Below, piece by piece: positions 32,101 to 46,388 of a stretch of 64,000 bases of DNA. The notes under the pieces were generated by a model. That model was not told the DNA's origin. It was given only the letters and a program-made list of their open reading frames with translations, and did not search any database. The position numbers were made by a program, and so were the translations under genes. The DNA is from Kineosporia rhizophila (GTDB lineage Bacteria > Actinomycetota > Actinomycetes > Actinomycetales > Kineosporiaceae), in the NCBI RefSeq assembly GCF_021277265.1, contig NZ_JAJSOH010000002.1:434001-498000 (forward strand). Reading direction: 5' to 3'. Every line of letters begins with the position of its first letter. The first letter of the stretch is position 1.

Positions 32101-33306
32101 GAGCGCGAACGCCTCGAGGCCGAGGCCCGCGCGAAGGCCGAGGCCGAGCGCATCGAGCGTGAGCGTCTCGAAGCCGAACGCATCGAACGTGAGCGCGTCG
32201 AGCGTGAGCGGGCCGAGGCCGCCCGCCGGGCAGCCGAGAAGGCTGAGCAGGAGCGTCTGGAGAAGGAGCGCAAGGAGGCCCTGGCCAAGGCCGAGGCCGA
32301 GCGTCTGGAGCGGCAGCGCGTCGAGCGTGAGCGCCGCATCCACGAGGCCCGCGAGCGGGCTGCTGCGGCCCGCCGTGAGCGGGAGACCCGCGAGCGCGCC
32401 GAGCGGGAAGAGGCCGAGCGCCTGGCTCGCGAGCAGGCGGCCCGCGAAGAGGCCGAGCGCCAGCGTCTGGAAGAGGTGCGCCGGGCCGCCGAGGAGATCC
32501 GACGGGAGGCCTACGAACGGGCTGCCCGCCTGGCGGCCACCGCCTCCGGCAACACCGGCAGCTGGCCCACCACGCAGGGCCCCAACACCGGCAGCTGGAT
32601 GATGCCCGGCGCCGCCGCGGTCGAGTCGCCCACCGCGCCCTCCGCCCCGCGGCCCGAGCAGATCGAGGCCGACCGCCGTTTCCAGGAGACGGCGGCCGAG
32701 ATCTACCGTCCGAGCCCCAACCTCGGCCCTTCCACCGAGACGTTCCGAGCCCTGAGCGACCCGCTGAACGACCCGGTCCCCGGACCGAGCTCCGGCTCCA
32801 GCAACTCCGGCTCGGGAGGCAGCGGCTCGGGCTACCCCTCGGCCGACGCTCCGGGGTACTCCAGCGGCTCGTCCTACGGCAGCGGCTACGACGACAGTTA
32901 CCGCAGCAGCTCGTCCTACCCGTCGGACTCGTCGGCGGACCGCCCGGGCAGCTCCTACGGCAGCGAGAGCCCGTACAGCAACGGCTCGTCCGGCTACCCC
33001 TCGCCCTACAGCAACGCCCCGGAAGAGCCGGCCGCCCCCTGGAGCTCGGGCTCCTCCTCCCCCGCCCCCTGGGGTCCGGAAGCCCGCGACGAGCGTCCCC
33101 GCAGCAGTTCGGGCAGCAGTTCGGGCAGCAGTTCGGGCGGGCGGTCGGCCAACGGCTGGCCCGAGGAGGACGAAGAGATCGACGTCCGCGAGCAGCCGGG
33201 GCAGGGAAAGCTGCCCGGCACCGGCCACCGCGACCCGCTGGGTCCGGGAACCTCACGCCAGGCGATCATCGACCTCTCCGCGCGCCGCCGTCACCGCAAC
33301 GACTGA
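29128..33306 (+). CDS. diguanylate cyclase (GGDEF) with giant charged-helix segment
   Basis: A 1392-residue protein that should make cyclic di-GMP. An N-terminal alpha-helical, TPR-like region (about 1-350) precedes the GGDEF domain. That domain has [12 protein letters not shown], the active-site GGDEF at residues 442-446 and a complete inhibitory site R433-T-D-D436, five residues before it. A linker (about 520-685) follows, then about 445 residues (690-1133) almost wholly of Glu, Arg, Ala, Lys and Leu in units such as [19 protein letters not shown], probably a stable single helix or coiled coil. A Gly/Ser/Tyr-rich tail ends the protein. No membrane segment is seen. The architecture is unusual; the helix may act as a long spacer or scaffold (inference). 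Confidence 0.9.
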   Translation: MRGLPEELTRDGVSPLADVEKLVVEGRYGRADLALRRLEALIPSLAQTADDETLLLALYGRAVLLRRLGGGHQTAIAACDVLERAAHERQAGLWAAIACAARAQFRVDSGDIGGATSDLARADSALAGDELTEENGYRLLNGLAVVYAGLRLQDRADETRTRIEHTIAARSPLDQAEHWGTWATELAARAMEPLAGGAQDPQQEFMSRAVELATKVDELPEDAVPGTLRRGANGVRALAAAYRGRPSEALRLLGPDAFGTVGDLPAAERQIVSLAAMRAHALVGSLATARSLDDAAISPPATLPNLVLEVCRTRERLWLETYANGEVVPVLHRMTELLVRLGWRGMDLVADTARQALEHQALRTESRTDALTGVGNRRALDEELRQLLRFGPLPLALILVDVDHFKEINDRFTHVVGDEVLRRVAASLSLQLRTDDQLLRYGGDEFVVLLPGTGDEEANAVAERMCVAVGARPWNELADGLDVSITTGVAAVWSLSGRRPDADAEKLFRRADERLLAAKRDRPGEEDARPVSAPVSSWDDDSTDDVAAVSMPPTPTRLLGAEVLGPHSRPGSRPAVSQGLNGGRRSTDPEFDPALDAGQESAQDPGREKNGTPVNGVRLGLAPAGDPALGDVLPETESHDEKDGGRPYGAAAELPRSSGTRRSRRAARDAEAAGSPVNGIPVEDQGAREAESAAAAVAARQASEARERAAREARAKIEREQAEREARERAEQEAKERAARERIELQARERAEREAREREARERAAREARQRIEAERREKEERERIEAEARRLAEQIERERREAEARAEAERVERERQAALAKAEAERRERERLEAERLERERLEAEARAKAEAERRERERLEAEARAKAEAERREQERLERERIERERREAEARAKAEAERRERERLERERIEAEARAKAEAERREAEARAKAEAERRERERLEAEARAKAEAERLERERLERERLERERIEAERRERERLERERIEAERRERERLEAEARAKAEAERIERERLEAERIERERVERERAEAARRAAEKAEQERLEKERKEALAKAEAERLERQRVERERRIHEARERAAAARRERETRERAEREEAERLAREQAAREEAERQRLEEVRRAAEEIRREAYERAARLAATASGNTGSWPTTQGPNTGSWMMPGAAAVESPTAPSAPRPEQIEADRRFQETAAEIYRPSPNLGPSTETFRALSDPLNDPVPGPSSGSSNSGSGGSGSGYPSADAPGYSSGSSYGSGYDDSYRSSSSYPSDSSADRPGSSYGSESPYSNGSSGYPSPYSNAPEEPAAPWSSGSSSPAPWGPEARDERPRSSSGSSSGSSSGGRSANGWPEEDEEIDVREQPGQGKLPGTGHRDPLGPGTSRQAIIDLSARRRHRND
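31230..32530 (+). repeat. in-frame repeats of the charged helix
   Basis: Degenerate, irregular blocks encoding [19 protein letters not shown] and variants occupy about 1.3 kb of the GGDEF gene. They also create long open frames on the other strand, which are not genes. Confidence 0.85.
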
Positions 33307-33363
33307 CTCCGCCCCGGCGGCCGATGCCGAGCCCAATAGACACCCGGGCTGACTGCTGCCAGA

Positions 33364-33800
33364 TGGGCCGACCTGGGCTGACTGACTGAGTGGGATCGGC
33401 GGGCCGCCTGGTCGTGTACCAGGCGTATACATAGAAGAAGACCGCCCCCCACCAGCACGCCCCAGGCCACCACTGGCCCAACCGGCCACCGCAGGGGCTG
33501 ACCTCCGCCAGGTCGGCCCACCAGAGGTCCGCGGACCACGCCGTTCGTGTACCAGGTGTACACATCAACGAGGACCAACCCGACCACCGCCGGACCCCGC
33601 CGACCACCGCAGGCCGGCCTCCACCAAGTCGGCTAGAGGTCCGCGGGCGTTCGTGTACCAGGTGTACACATCAACGAAGAGCAACCCGTCCCGGACCCGG
33701 CCGACCGCCGCAGGGCTGACTTCCCAAGTCAGCCGGCCAAAGGTCCGCGGGCCACGCCGTTCATGTACCAGGCGTCTACATCGACGAAGACCGACCCCGC
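33364..33800. repeat. array of four degenerate 106-133-bp repeats with two dyads
   Basis: A conserved core around GTGTACCAGGTGTACAC begins at 33414, 33547, 33653 and 33763. It forms a dyad GTGTAC-N5-GTACAC, perfect in copies 2 and 3. Copies 2-4 also carry, 20-30 bp before the dyad, a small hairpin. In copy 2 it is CTGACCT/AGGTCGG (33498-33516), in copy 3 CCGGCCT/AAGTCGG (33614-33632), and in copy 4 CTGACTT/AAGTCAG (33716-33732). Base changes in copies 2 and 4 keep the pairing. A shared GGTCCGCGG lies between hairpin and dyad. It could be a protein-binding array or a structured RNA; function unknown. Confidence 0.75.
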
Positions 33801-34072
33801 CCAGGTGGCCGAAGCCGCTCCTGCCACGGAGCCGGCACCGACAGCCGCTCCCGGCAAGAGAGGCTGACACCCGGCGACAGCGCCCGGCGTCCAAGCCTCC
33901 CCACCGAACCCGACCGGCACCGACCACCCGTCCACCGACCTCAACAAAGGGGCCCACCGGCGTCCTCAAGCTGGTTCGCCCGAGACCGCACGAGCAGGTA
34001 CTTAACACTGCGCGAAGCGCCGCACACCCCCTGTCCACCTTCATCGATGAACGCTTACTGCACTCCACACGT

Positions 34073-34093
34073 GCGCAAAATGCCATATTGCGC
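34073..34093. promoter_or_regulatory. imperfect palindrome in AT-richer segment
   Basis: GCGCAAAAT-GCC-ATATTGCGC has 9-bp arms with one mismatch. It lies about 200 bp upstream of the gene at 34289 and may be an operator; there is no T-tract. Confidence 0.35.
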
Positions 34094-34288
34094 TCTAATC
34101 ACTCATTGATTAAGCCTATACGTGAGCAAGATGTAACAGTGCGGCACGAATCGACGGGGTGGGGCACGGAATGTTCGCGTGTGCGGTGACGGTGGGCTTG
34201 GCGCGGGCCCGCCGTGGTTGAAGGGCGAATCCCGGCTACGCGGACCAGTGCGGAGTCCGGCGACGGTGACGGGCGGAATCGAGACCTG

Positions 34289-34708
34289 ATGACAGAGCAG
34301 CAGACCAGCGGCAGCCGACTCGACGCTTCAAGGCCCGACCGTCCGACCGACAAGACGGCGGACACGAACCCTCAGACTCCCCGGACCCCGATCAACTCCC
34401 AGCACACCCATCCGGTCCAGTGGACGGGCCGGCTGGAGTTCGACCTGACCGACAGCCGGGGCTGGCGGGTGGGCACCATCGAGGTCGTCGTGCGGATCGA
34501 CACGGTGACCCTCTGGTACGGCAATCGCACTCTTGCGGTCATGCACCGGGAGTCGTTCAAGCACTGGCTGATGCGCCCGGTGGTCCCCTTCGAGTTCGAC
34601 GACGTGGTCTGGTTCATGCAGGGCACCACCACCTGCCTGACCATCGACGGGGCGAACTCCTACGCGGTGCCCGACCCGATCGTCGACCACCTGTTCGCGG
34701 TGGCCTGA
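34289..34708 (+). CDS. protein of unknown function
   Basis: A 139-residue protein from ATG 34289 (an in-frame GTG at 34214 is an alternative; neither has a good ribosome site). The first 50 residues are disordered. The rest is a compact domain, predicted mainly beta, beginning WTGRLEFDLTDSRGWRVGTIEVVVRIDTVTLWYGNR and containing HRESFKHWLMRP and FEFDDVVWFMQG. No membrane segment or known motif is visible. It is convergent with dapE. Confidence 0.6.
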   Translation: MTEQQTSGSRLDASRPDRPTDKTADTNPQTPRTPINSQHTHPVQWTGRLEFDLTDSRGWRVGTIEVVVRIDTVTLWYGNRTLAVMHRESFKHWLMRPVVPFEFDDVVWFMQGTTTCLTIDGANSYAVPDPIVDHLFAVA

Positions 34709-34725
34709 GCCGAGAACCTCAAGAC

Positions 34726-35814
34726 CTACGCGACCAGCCACCGCCGCAGGGCCTCCAGGCAGGCGGTGAGATCGCTGACCGGGCACTGCTCGTCGTCCTT
34801 GTGCGCGAGCGAGGGGTTGCCCGGGCCGAAGTTCACCGCCGGGATCCCGAGCGTGGAGAACAGCGCCACGTCGGTCCAGCCGAACTTCGGTCCGGGTGTT
34901 CCCCCTACTGCCTTCACGAAATTCGCTGCCACCGGGGCGTTCAGCCCTGGTCGGGCGGCCGGCGAGGCATCCGTGACGGTGACCGTGAACCCGTCGAACA
35001 GCGAACGCAGGTGCGCCTCGGCCTGCTCCAGGCTCTTGTCCGGCGCGAACCGGTAATTGACCAGCACCGTGCACCGGTCGGGAATGACGTTCCCGGCGAT
35101 CCCTCCGGAGATCCCGACCGCGTTCAGGCCCTCCCGGTAGACCAGCCCGTCGACCTCGATCTCGCGGGCCCGGTAGGCGTTCAGGACCTCGAGCACCGCC
35201 CCGGCCTTGTGGATCGCGTTCGAGCCCATCCACGACCGGGCCGAGTGCGCCGCCGTCCCGGTGGTCTCCACCTCGATCCGCATGGTGCCCTGACAGCCGC
35301 CCTCGACCACCGCCGAGGTGGGTTCGCCGAGGACCGCGAAGTCGGCCTGCAGCAGCTCCGGCCGGGTGCGGGAGAGGCGGCCGAGGCCGTTGCGCACGGC
35401 CTCCACCTCTTCGCAGTCGTAGAACACGTAGGTGACGTCGCGGGTGGGTTCGGCGACGGTCGCGGCCAGAGCCAGCGCCACCGCCACACCGCCCTTCATG
35501 TCCACCGTTCCCCGGCCGTGCAGCACCGAGCCGTCCGGGGAGAGCCAGGTGGGCAGGTTGGCCGGCTCGACCGTGATCGGCACCGTGTCGATGTGCCCGG
35601 CGATCACCACCCGCTCGGCCCGGCCGAGGTGGGTGCGGGCGACGATGCAGTTGCCGTCGCGGATCACCTCCAGGTGCCCGAGCTCGCGCAGCGCGGCCTC
35701 GACACGGTCGGCGATCAGCGCCTCGTCACCGCTCACCGAGGGGATGTCGCACAGCGCGCGCGTGAGGTCCACGACGTCGCCGGTCAGGTTCAGGGTCAGC
35801 GCGGCACCGGTCAT
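34726..35814 (-). CDS. dapE: succinyl-diaminopimelate desuccinylase
   Basis: An M20-family zinc hydrolase of 362 residues that releases succinate from N-succinyl-LL-diaminopimelate on the way to lysine and peptidoglycan. It has [10 protein letters not shown] and [11 protein letters not shown] (metal ligands), FYDCEEVEA (catalytic Glu region), [14 protein letters not shown] and the dimerisation lid. ATG 35814 is chosen because TATGGT ends 6 nt upstream and the protein then has normal family length. It is divergent from dapD. Confidence 0.92.
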   Translation of the reverse strand: MTGAALTLNLTGDVVDLTRALCDIPSVSGDEALIADRVEAALRELGHLEVIRDGNCIVARTHLGRAERVVIAGHIDTVPITVEPANLPTWLSPDGSVLHGRGTVDMKGGVAVALALAATVAEPTRDVTYVFYDCEEVEAVRNGLGRLSRTRPELLQADFAVLGEPTSAVVEGGCQGTMRIEVETTGTAAHSARSWMGSNAIHKAGAVLEVLNAYRAREIEVDGLVYREGLNAVGISGGIAGNVIPDRCTVLVNYRFAPDKSLEQAEAHLRSLFDGFTVTVTDASPAARPGLNAPVAANFVKAVGGTPGPKFGWTDVALFSTLGIPAVNFGPGNPSLAHKDDEQCPVSDLTACLEALRRWLVA

Positions 35815-35820
35815 GTCGCG

Positions 35821-35826
35821 ACCATA
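35821..35826 (-). promoter_or_regulatory. -10 element TATGGT of dapE
   Basis: Ends 6 nt before ATG 35814; leaderless pattern. Confidence 0.45.
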
Positions 35827-35928
35827 TCGGGCCCCACGAAACCAGATTGAGGACGCCGGCGGGCACCGATGCGTTTCGGGTACCGGTGCGCGGGTGGCTC
35901 GGTGGGCGGACCACCCTTCGCCCGCCCG

Positions 35929-35934
35929 TAGGAT
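35929..35934 (+). promoter_or_regulatory. -10 element TAGGAT of dapD
   Basis: Ends 7 nt before ATG 35942; leaderless pattern. Confidence 0.5.
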
Positions 35935-35941
35935 GCACGGC

Positions 35942-36979
35942 ATGACCGAGGTGAGCCCCACGTCCCCCGCTTCCGCTTCCGCCCCCCGCCTGGCCTGGGG
36001 TTATGGCCTGGCCAGCAGCACCGAGGCCGGGGTCGTGCTGGACACCTGGTACCCGGCTCCGCAGCTCGGCGCCGCCCCGCAGGCGGCCGGCCCCTACGAC
36101 GTGCCCGCCGACCTCGCCTCGCTCGAGGGCACCGACCCGCACCGCAAGGTGCGCCTGCACGTGGTGCGCACCGAGATCGACCTCGACGCCGAGCCGAAGG
36201 ACACGCCGGACGCGTACCTGCGCCTGCACCTGCTCTCGCACCGCCTGGTGCGGCCCAACACGATCAACCTGGCCGGCATCTTCGGCGCCCTGCCGAACGT
36301 GGTGTGGACCAACCACGGCCCCTGCCCGGCAGACGACTTCGAGGCCACCCGGCTGCGCATCCGCGCCGGCGGCGGCCCGAACACCCGGGTCGAGGTCACC
36401 GGGATGGACAAGTTCCCGCGGATGACCGACTACGTGCTGCCGGCCGGTGTGCGCATCGCCGACGCCTCGCGGGTGCGCCTGGGCGCTCACCTCGCCGCCG
36501 GAACCACGGTCATGCACGAGGGTTTCGTCAACTTCAACGCCGGCACGGTGGGCAATTCGATGGTCGAGGGCCGGATCTCGCAGGGTGTCGTGGTCGGTGA
36601 GGGCTCCGACATCGGCGGCGGCGCCTCGATCATGGGCACGCTGTCGGGCGGCGGCAAGGAGGTCATCGCGATCGGTGAGCGCTGCCTGCTCGGGGCGAAC
36701 GCCGGTCTGGGCATCAGCCTGGGTGACGACTGCGTGGTCGAGGCGGGTCTGTACCTGACCGCCGGCACCAAGGTGCAGCTGCTGTCCGAGCCGAAGGGCA
36801 CGGCCGGCGACGGGGTCCCGGCCAGCAAGGAGAACCCGAAGCTGGTGAAGGCCTCCACCCTTTCGGGGGCCAGCGGCCTGCTGTTCCGCCGCAACTCCAC
36901 CACCGGGGCGGTGGAGGCGCTGGCCCGCAGCGGTGGCTTCACGTTCGAGCTGAACGCGGCGCTGCACGCCAACGACTGA
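35942..36979 (+). CDS. dapD: tetrahydrodipicolinate N-succinyltransferase (actinobacterial type)
   Basis: A 345-residue trimeric acyltransferase that transfers succinyl from succinyl-CoA in the lysine/diaminopimelate pathway. The N-terminal domain is followed by left-handed beta-helix hexapeptide repeats ([53 protein letters not shown]). ATG 35942 is preferred over ATG 35933 because of the TAGGAT spacing. With dapE (divergent) and dapC (nearby) the succinylase branch is nearly complete here. Confidence 0.93.
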   Translation: MTEVSPTSPASASAPRLAWGYGLASSTEAGVVLDTWYPAPQLGAAPQAAGPYDVPADLASLEGTDPHRKVRLHVVRTEIDLDAEPKDTPDAYLRLHLLSHRLVRPNTINLAGIFGALPNVVWTNHGPCPADDFEATRLRIRAGGGPNTRVEVTGMDKFPRMTDYVLPAGVRIADASRVRLGAHLAAGTTVMHEGFVNFNAGTVGNSMVEGRISQGVVVGEGSDIGGGASIMGTLSGGGKEVIAIGERCLLGANAGLGISLGDDCVVEAGLYLTAGTKVQLLSEPKGTAGDGVPASKENPKLVKASTLSGASGLLFRRNSTTGAVEALARSGGFTFELNAALHAND

Positions 36980-36995
36980 GTCCGGCGAGAGGCGG

Positions 36996-37029
36996 TCATG
37001 CAGCTTTCTCTCAGGTAGAAGCTGCATGA
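36996..37029 (+). terminator. hairpin after dapD
   Basis: An 11-bp perfect stem TCATGCAGCTT/AAGCTGCATGA with a 12-nt loop, 17 bp after the dapD stop. No T-tract. Confidence 0.6.
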
Positions 37030-37034
37030 TCGTC

Positions 37035-37049
37035 CGTTCGGACCGAACG
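37035..37049. promoter_or_regulatory. 15-bp palindrome upstream of the secreted protein gene
   Basis: CGTTCGG-A-CCGAACG is a perfect dyad, 12 bp before the ribosome site of the gene at 37074. It may be a repressor operator or a short mRNA hairpin. Confidence 0.4.
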
Positions 37050-37073
37050 ACGACGGCAAGGAGGTGAGGGCGG

Positions 37074-38159
37074 ATGAGTAACTCCGATCCCACCCGGCCC
37101 ATGCCGGCCAAGGGCCCGAAAGCCGGTACGCCCCGCCCGGAACGGCCCGCTCCCGTCGGCAGCCGGCCCCCGGCCGGGTCGGACGAGCGCACCCGGCCGA
37201 TGGCGCAGGAGAGCACCGATCCGTACCGCGACGACGGGGGCAGCATGGGCGGTCGCAAAGCCAAGCGCCGCAGCCCCTTCCGCGGCCCGCTGATCGCCCT
37301 GACGGTCATCCTGCTCACCGCCGGCGCCGCCGTCGGTGGCGCCTGGATCTGGCTGCAGGGCGCCGTCGGCCCGGTCACCCTGCGGGAGATCTGCACGGGC
37401 GAGTTCGAGAACGGCGACAAGCACACGCTGGAGATCGACCAGGCCGACAACGCCGCGATCATCACCGCCATCGCCGAGAAGCGTGACTTCCCGGTGCGGG
37501 CGGCCACGATCGGCGTGGCCACCGCGATCCAGGAGTCCAAGCTCCGCAACATCACCTACGGCGACCGCGACTCCGTAGGCCTCTTCCAGCAGCGCCCGTC
37601 GCAGGGCTGGGGCACCCGCGAGGAGATCCTCGACCCGATCTACGCCACCAACGAGTTCTACGACGCGCTGGCCAAGATCGGCGACCTGGACGAGCTGACC
37701 ATCACCGAGGCCGCCCAGAAGGTGCAGCGCTCGGCCTTCCCCGAGGCCTATGCCGACCACGAGCCCGAGGCCCGGCTGATCGTGTCCCCGCTGGCCGGTC
37801 ACTCCCCCGGCGGCTGGAACTGCGTGCTGAAGGAAGACGACCTGGCCGCCCAGCAGCCGGGCGAGAACGGCCTGACCGAGCGGGCTCTCGGAGTGCGCGC
37901 CGCCGCCAAGGAGGAGCTGGGCCGCAGCAAGTCGGAGGTCGACCAGGCCGGCACCGGCCTGACGTTCTCGGTCCCGGCCGAGAAGAACGACCGCCACGCC
38001 TGGGCCCTGGCATCCTGGGCGGTGGCCCGCGCGGATGCGCTCGGGGTGAAACAGGTTTCGCTGGCCGGGCACCGCTGGGTGCGGGCCGACTCCGGCAAGG
38101 GCTGGACGGAGACCGCCGGCGATCTCTCCGATCGCCAGGTCCAGATCACTGTTTACTGA
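37074..38159 (+). CDS. membrane-anchored transglycosylase-like protein
   Basis: A 361-residue protein with a disordered basic N-terminus, one membrane segment at 71-93 (GPLIALTVILLTAGAAVGGAWIW) and an extracellular domain. The segment AATIGVATAIQESKLRN followed by DSVGLFQQRPSQGWGT resembles the Glu-containing helix and following loop of lytic transglycosylases, so a cell-wall-cleaving role is possible; the family is often left unnamed. ATG 37074 is preceded by a near-perfect anti-Shine-Dalgarno match, AAGGAGGTGA, one of the strongest in the window. Confidence 0.75.
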   Translation: MSNSDPTRPMPAKGPKAGTPRPERPAPVGSRPPAGSDERTRPMAQESTDPYRDDGGSMGGRKAKRRSPFRGPLIALTVILLTAGAAVGGAWIWLQGAVGPVTLREICTGEFENGDKHTLEIDQADNAAIITAIAEKRDFPVRAATIGVATAIQESKLRNITYGDRDSVGLFQQRPSQGWGTREEILDPIYATNEFYDALAKIGDLDELTITEAAQKVQRSAFPEAYADHEPEARLIVSPLAGHSPGGWNCVLKEDDLAAQQPGENGLTERALGVRAAAKEELGRSKSEVDQAGTGLTFSVPAEKNDRHAWALASWAVARADALGVKQVSLAGHRWVRADSGKGWTETAGDLSDRQVQITVY

Positions 38160-38263
38160 CAGCGCAGCCGGCGCCCGAGGGCGTCCTCAATTGGAAACCC
38201 TCGAGCCCCCAAACGGAACCACCGGGCGCCTCGTCGTGGAGGAGCACCCGGCGCCGAACCTGA

Positions 38264-38295
38264 GCCCGGTGGTCCTGACTACCCGACCACCGGGC
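38264..38295. terminator. terminator between the 37074 gene and gltA
   Basis: An 11-bp perfect stem GCCCGGTGGTC/GACCACCGGGC with a 10-nt loop, between convergent genes. Confidence 0.7.
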
Positions 38296-38308
38296 CCTCA
38301 TACGTGTA

Positions 38309-39604
<1,296 letters not shown>

Positions 39605-39680
39605 AGGACGCTCCCACGCTGGTGTCTGGGTCCAGGGTCTTGTGGCCGTGCTCCGGCGTGGTTCGCCGGGACACACGGCC

Positions 39681-40820
39681 TTAACGCAAGTTACCCCTCG
39701 TTGATCCGCCTGAGCCATCCGGACCAGCCGCACGGGCCGCGAGTTGCGCCACTCTTTCATCACTGACGGTCAGTGCGACGCGCACGTGCCGGGCACCCGA
39801 GGGGCCGTAGAAGTCTCCCGGAGTGACCAGGACGCCGCGCGCGGCGAGATCGGCGACGGTGTCCCAGCACGGTTCGTCCCGGGTGGCCCAGAAGTACAGG
39901 CCGGCCTCGGAGTAGTCGATCTTGAAGCCCTCGGCCCGCAGCCAGTCGCGCACGACTTCACGCCGACGGCGGTACCGCTCGCGCTGCTCGGCGACGTGCT
40001 CGTCGTCGCCCAGGGCGACCCGCAGGGCCTCCTGCACCGGCCACGGGACGATCATCCCGGCGTGCTTGCGGATCTCCAGAATGCGTTGCACCAGAACGGG
40101 ATCCCCGGCCACGAAGGCGGCCCGGTAGCCGGCCAGGTTGGACTGCTTGCTGGTCGAGTAGACCGCCAGCAGACCCTCGTGGGACCCGCCGCAGACCTCC
40201 GGGTCGAGGATGCTCGGCACCTCCACGCCGTCCCAGCCGAGCTCGGCGTAGCACTCGTCGCTGGCCACCACGGCACCCACCGAACGGGCCCAGGCGACCA
40301 TCTTGCGCAGGTGCTCCACCCCCAGCACCCGACCGGTCGGATTGCCCGGGGAGTTGAGCCAGAGCAGCTTGACCGCGTTCTTGCCCGGGCCCACCTGCAC
40401 CGTGCCGTCGGCGGCGAGCGGAGTGGCCCCGGCCAGCCGCGCACCCACGTCGTACGTGGGATATGCCACTTGGGGATGCATGACCACGTCGCCCGGGCCG
40501 AGCCCGAGCAGGGTGGGCAGCCAGGCCACCAGTTCCTTCGAGCCGATCGTCGGCAGCACGCCGGCCGGGTCGAGGTCGGGCACGTTGCGCCGACGCGCGA
40601 ACCAGGCCGCGACCGCCTCCCGCAACGGCGGCGTGCCGTAGGTCTGCGGGTAGCCGGGCGCGTCAGACGCGTCGGCCAGGGCCTGCCGGACCAGCTCGGG
40701 CGTGGGGTCGACCGGGGTGCCGACCGACAGGTCGACGATCCCGCCCGGGTGCTGCCCGGCCTGGTTCTTGAACGGCGTCAGCCGGTCCCAAGGGAAGTCG
40801 GGCAGCACCGGGGCGGCCAC
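39681..40820 (-). CDS. dapC: succinyldiaminopimelate transaminase
   Basis: A PLP-dependent class I/II aminotransferase of 379 residues that forms N-succinyl-LL-diaminopimelate. It has LWLNSPGNPTGRVL, ASDECYAELGWDG and the PLP-lysine motif YSTSKQSNLAGYR. GTG 40820 overlaps the fdxA stop by one base. The fdxA-dapC pairing is conserved in actinobacteria, and dapD/dapE lie 4 kb away, supporting the DAP role over a general aminotransferase. Confidence 0.9.
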   Translation of the reverse strand: MAAPVLPDFPWDRLTPFKNQAGQHPGGIVDLSVGTPVDPTPELVRQALADASDAPGYPQTYGTPPLREAVAAWFARRRNVPDLDPAGVLPTIGSKELVAWLPTLLGLGPGDVVMHPQVAYPTYDVGARLAGATPLAADGTVQVGPGKNAVKLLWLNSPGNPTGRVLGVEHLRKMVAWARSVGAVVASDECYAELGWDGVEVPSILDPEVCGGSHEGLLAVYSTSKQSNLAGYRAAFVAGDPVLVQRILEIRKHAGMIVPWPVQEALRVALGDDEHVAEQRERYRRRREVVRDWLRAEGFKIDYSEAGLYFWATRDEPCWDTVADLAARGVLVTPGDFYGPSGARHVRVALTVSDERVAQLAARAAGPDGSGGSTRGNLR

Positions 40821-41140
40821 TACTCGGCCTGCGGGGGCAGCGCGGCGATGAACGCGTGGTCCTTGTTGATCAGGCCCATCTTGGCCGCCCCGCCGGGCGA
40901 GCCGAGGTCGCCGAAGAACTCGACGTTGGCCTTGTAGTAGTCGCCCCACTGGTCCGGGACGTCGTCCTCGTAGAAGATCGCCTCCACGGGGCAGACCGGC
41001 TCGCAGGCACCACAGTCCACGCACTCGTCGGGGTGGATGTAGAGCATCCGTTCCCCCTCGTAGATGCAGTCGACAGGGCACTCCTCGATGCAGGCCTTGT
41101 CCTTCACATCCACGCAGGGCTGCGCGATGACGTAGGTCAC
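40820..41140 (-). CDS. fdxA: 7Fe ferredoxin
   Basis: A 106-residue electron carrier with C9, C17 and C50 placed for a [3Fe-4S] cluster and C21, C40, C43 and C46 for a [4Fe-4S] cluster (CIEECPVDC and [12 protein letters not shown]). A long C-terminal extension is typical of the family. GTG 41140 has GGAGG 6 nt upstream. It may supply electrons to ferredoxin-dependent enzymes such as SirA (inference). Confidence 0.93.
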   Translation of the reverse strand: MTYVIAQPCVDVKDKACIEECPVDCIYEGERMLYIHPDECVDCGACEPVCPVEAIFYEDDVPDQWGDYYKANVEFFGDLGSPGGAAKMGLINKDHAFIAALPPQAE

Positions 41141-41278
41141 GTCCGTCCTCCTGGTCTGGCCGCCCTGGTCGCTCTCCGGGGCGTCTCGTCGCCGTGGCCG
41201 CGCATACCGGCCCGGCCCAGTATCTCTGATCGGTCGTGCCCGTGTCGCCGAAGGGTTACCTCATGAAAGGGTCCCCGG

Positions 41279-42275
41279 ATGAATGCGCGCTCGAGCGAGG
41301 AGTGGGCCGCGCACGTCGGCTCGCGGGTGGTGGTCCGGCTGCGCGACGGCGACGGCCTGCGGGACGTGCTGGGCGAACTGCTGGCGGTGGAGGGGCAGAC
41401 CCTGCGGGTGCAGGGCCGCCGGGGCCCGGTGAAGGTGCAGCTCAGCTCGGTGGTGGCCGGTAAGCCGGTTCCCCCGAAGGCGGGCCGGGCGGCGCCCCCG
41501 CACCAGGCGCTGTCGGTCGGCGACCTCGAGCTCCTGATGGCCCGGCACTGGCAGGCCGAGGAGCAGGACTGGCTGGGCGGCTGGCTGCTGCGGGCCAGCG
41601 GGGGTCACACCAACCGGGCCAACTCGGTGCTGCCGGTCGGCGAGCCCGGCATGCCGCTCGACGTGGCCCTGGTGGAGGTCGTGGACTGGTACGCCGAGCG
41701 CGGGCTGCCCCCGGTCGCCACCGCTCCCGAGCCCCGGCTGGACGACGCGGACACCGACCAGCTGCTGGCCGCCACATCGCTTTTCGAGTCCGCGGGCTGG
41801 CGCCGGGTCACTCCCACGCTGGTGCTCACCGCCCCCGTGGCCGAGCTCCGCGCCCTGCAGGCGAGGCTGGGCGGCGCAGTGCTGCCCGAGGGGCTGGAGA
41901 TCGACCTGGCCGACGAACCGGACCCGGCCTGGCTCAGCCAGTACCGCTATCGCGGGCAGGCGGTGCCCGAGCACGGCATCCGGTTGCTGACCTCCGCGCC
42001 GCAGCAGGTGTTCGCCTCGATCCGGACCGCCGAGGGCGAGGTGGCCGGCGCTGCCCGGGGCTCGCTGGCCGAGGGCTGGAGCGGGCTGACCGAGATGAAG
42101 GTGGAACCGCAGTGGCGCCGCCAGGGTCTCTCGCTGGCCCTGATCGGCGCAGTCGCCGAGTGGAGCCGGCAGCACCGCGCCCAGTCGATGTTCCTCCAGG
42201 TGGCCGAGGACAACGACGCGGCCCGGGCGAGCTACGCCCGGGCCGGGTTCGGTCTCCACCACCGGTACAGCTACC

Positions 42276-42286
<11 letters not shown>
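41279..42286 (+). CDS. GNAT-family N-acetyltransferase
   Basis: A 335-residue protein. A small N-terminal beta domain (residues 10-65, VGSRVVVRLRDGDGLRDVLGELL) precedes a GNAT-like N-half (HTNRANSVLPVG) and a C-terminal catalytic GNAT domain with the acetyl-CoA loop EPQWRRQGLSLALIGAV and QVAEDNDAARASYARAGF. The substrate is unknown. AGGG sits 7 nt before ATG 41279. Its 3' end overlaps the histidine kinase gene by 11 bp, convergently. Confidence 0.85.
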
Positions 42287-46331
<4,045 letters not shown>

Positions 46332-46388
46332 CGGCCCGCCGACACACCCTCACGGACGAGTGTGACTCCTAGGTGGGGACGGCGTGTT

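Larger units (their letters stand above)
33307..34288. other. 980-bp noncoding region with repeat array and AT-rich end
   Basis: It holds the four-unit array (33364-33800), a C-rich stretch (33800-33960), and from about 34000 to 34150 a clearly less GC-rich segment with an imperfect palindrome at 34073-34093. Small frames on both strands fall in different phases over the repeats and lack ribosome sites, so none is called. Confidence 0.5.

Noticed and set aside
29782..33228. 1148-codon open frame on the minus strand, and other long frames, across the GGDEF gene
   Set aside because: Produced by the repetitive high-GC sense codons; the plus frame has the real GGDEF domain and I-site, and the minus frame has only Leu/Arg/Gly-rich text without motifs.
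33547..33779. Assignment of the array dyads as BldD boxes
   Set aside because: The inner AC-N5-GT fits but the outer T and A of the remembered consensus TNAC-N5-GTNA are G and C here, so the match is incomplete; kept only as a hypothesis.
33364..33800. CRISPR array
   Set aside because: Units are degenerate, unequally spaced at 106-133 bp, and the 'spacers' are themselves related; no cas genes are present.
33266..34086. Small minus-strand genes encoding VDVYTWYTN-like peptides in each repeat
   Set aside because: The shared peptide appears in different frames in different copies and simply reflects the DNA repeat; no ribosome sites.
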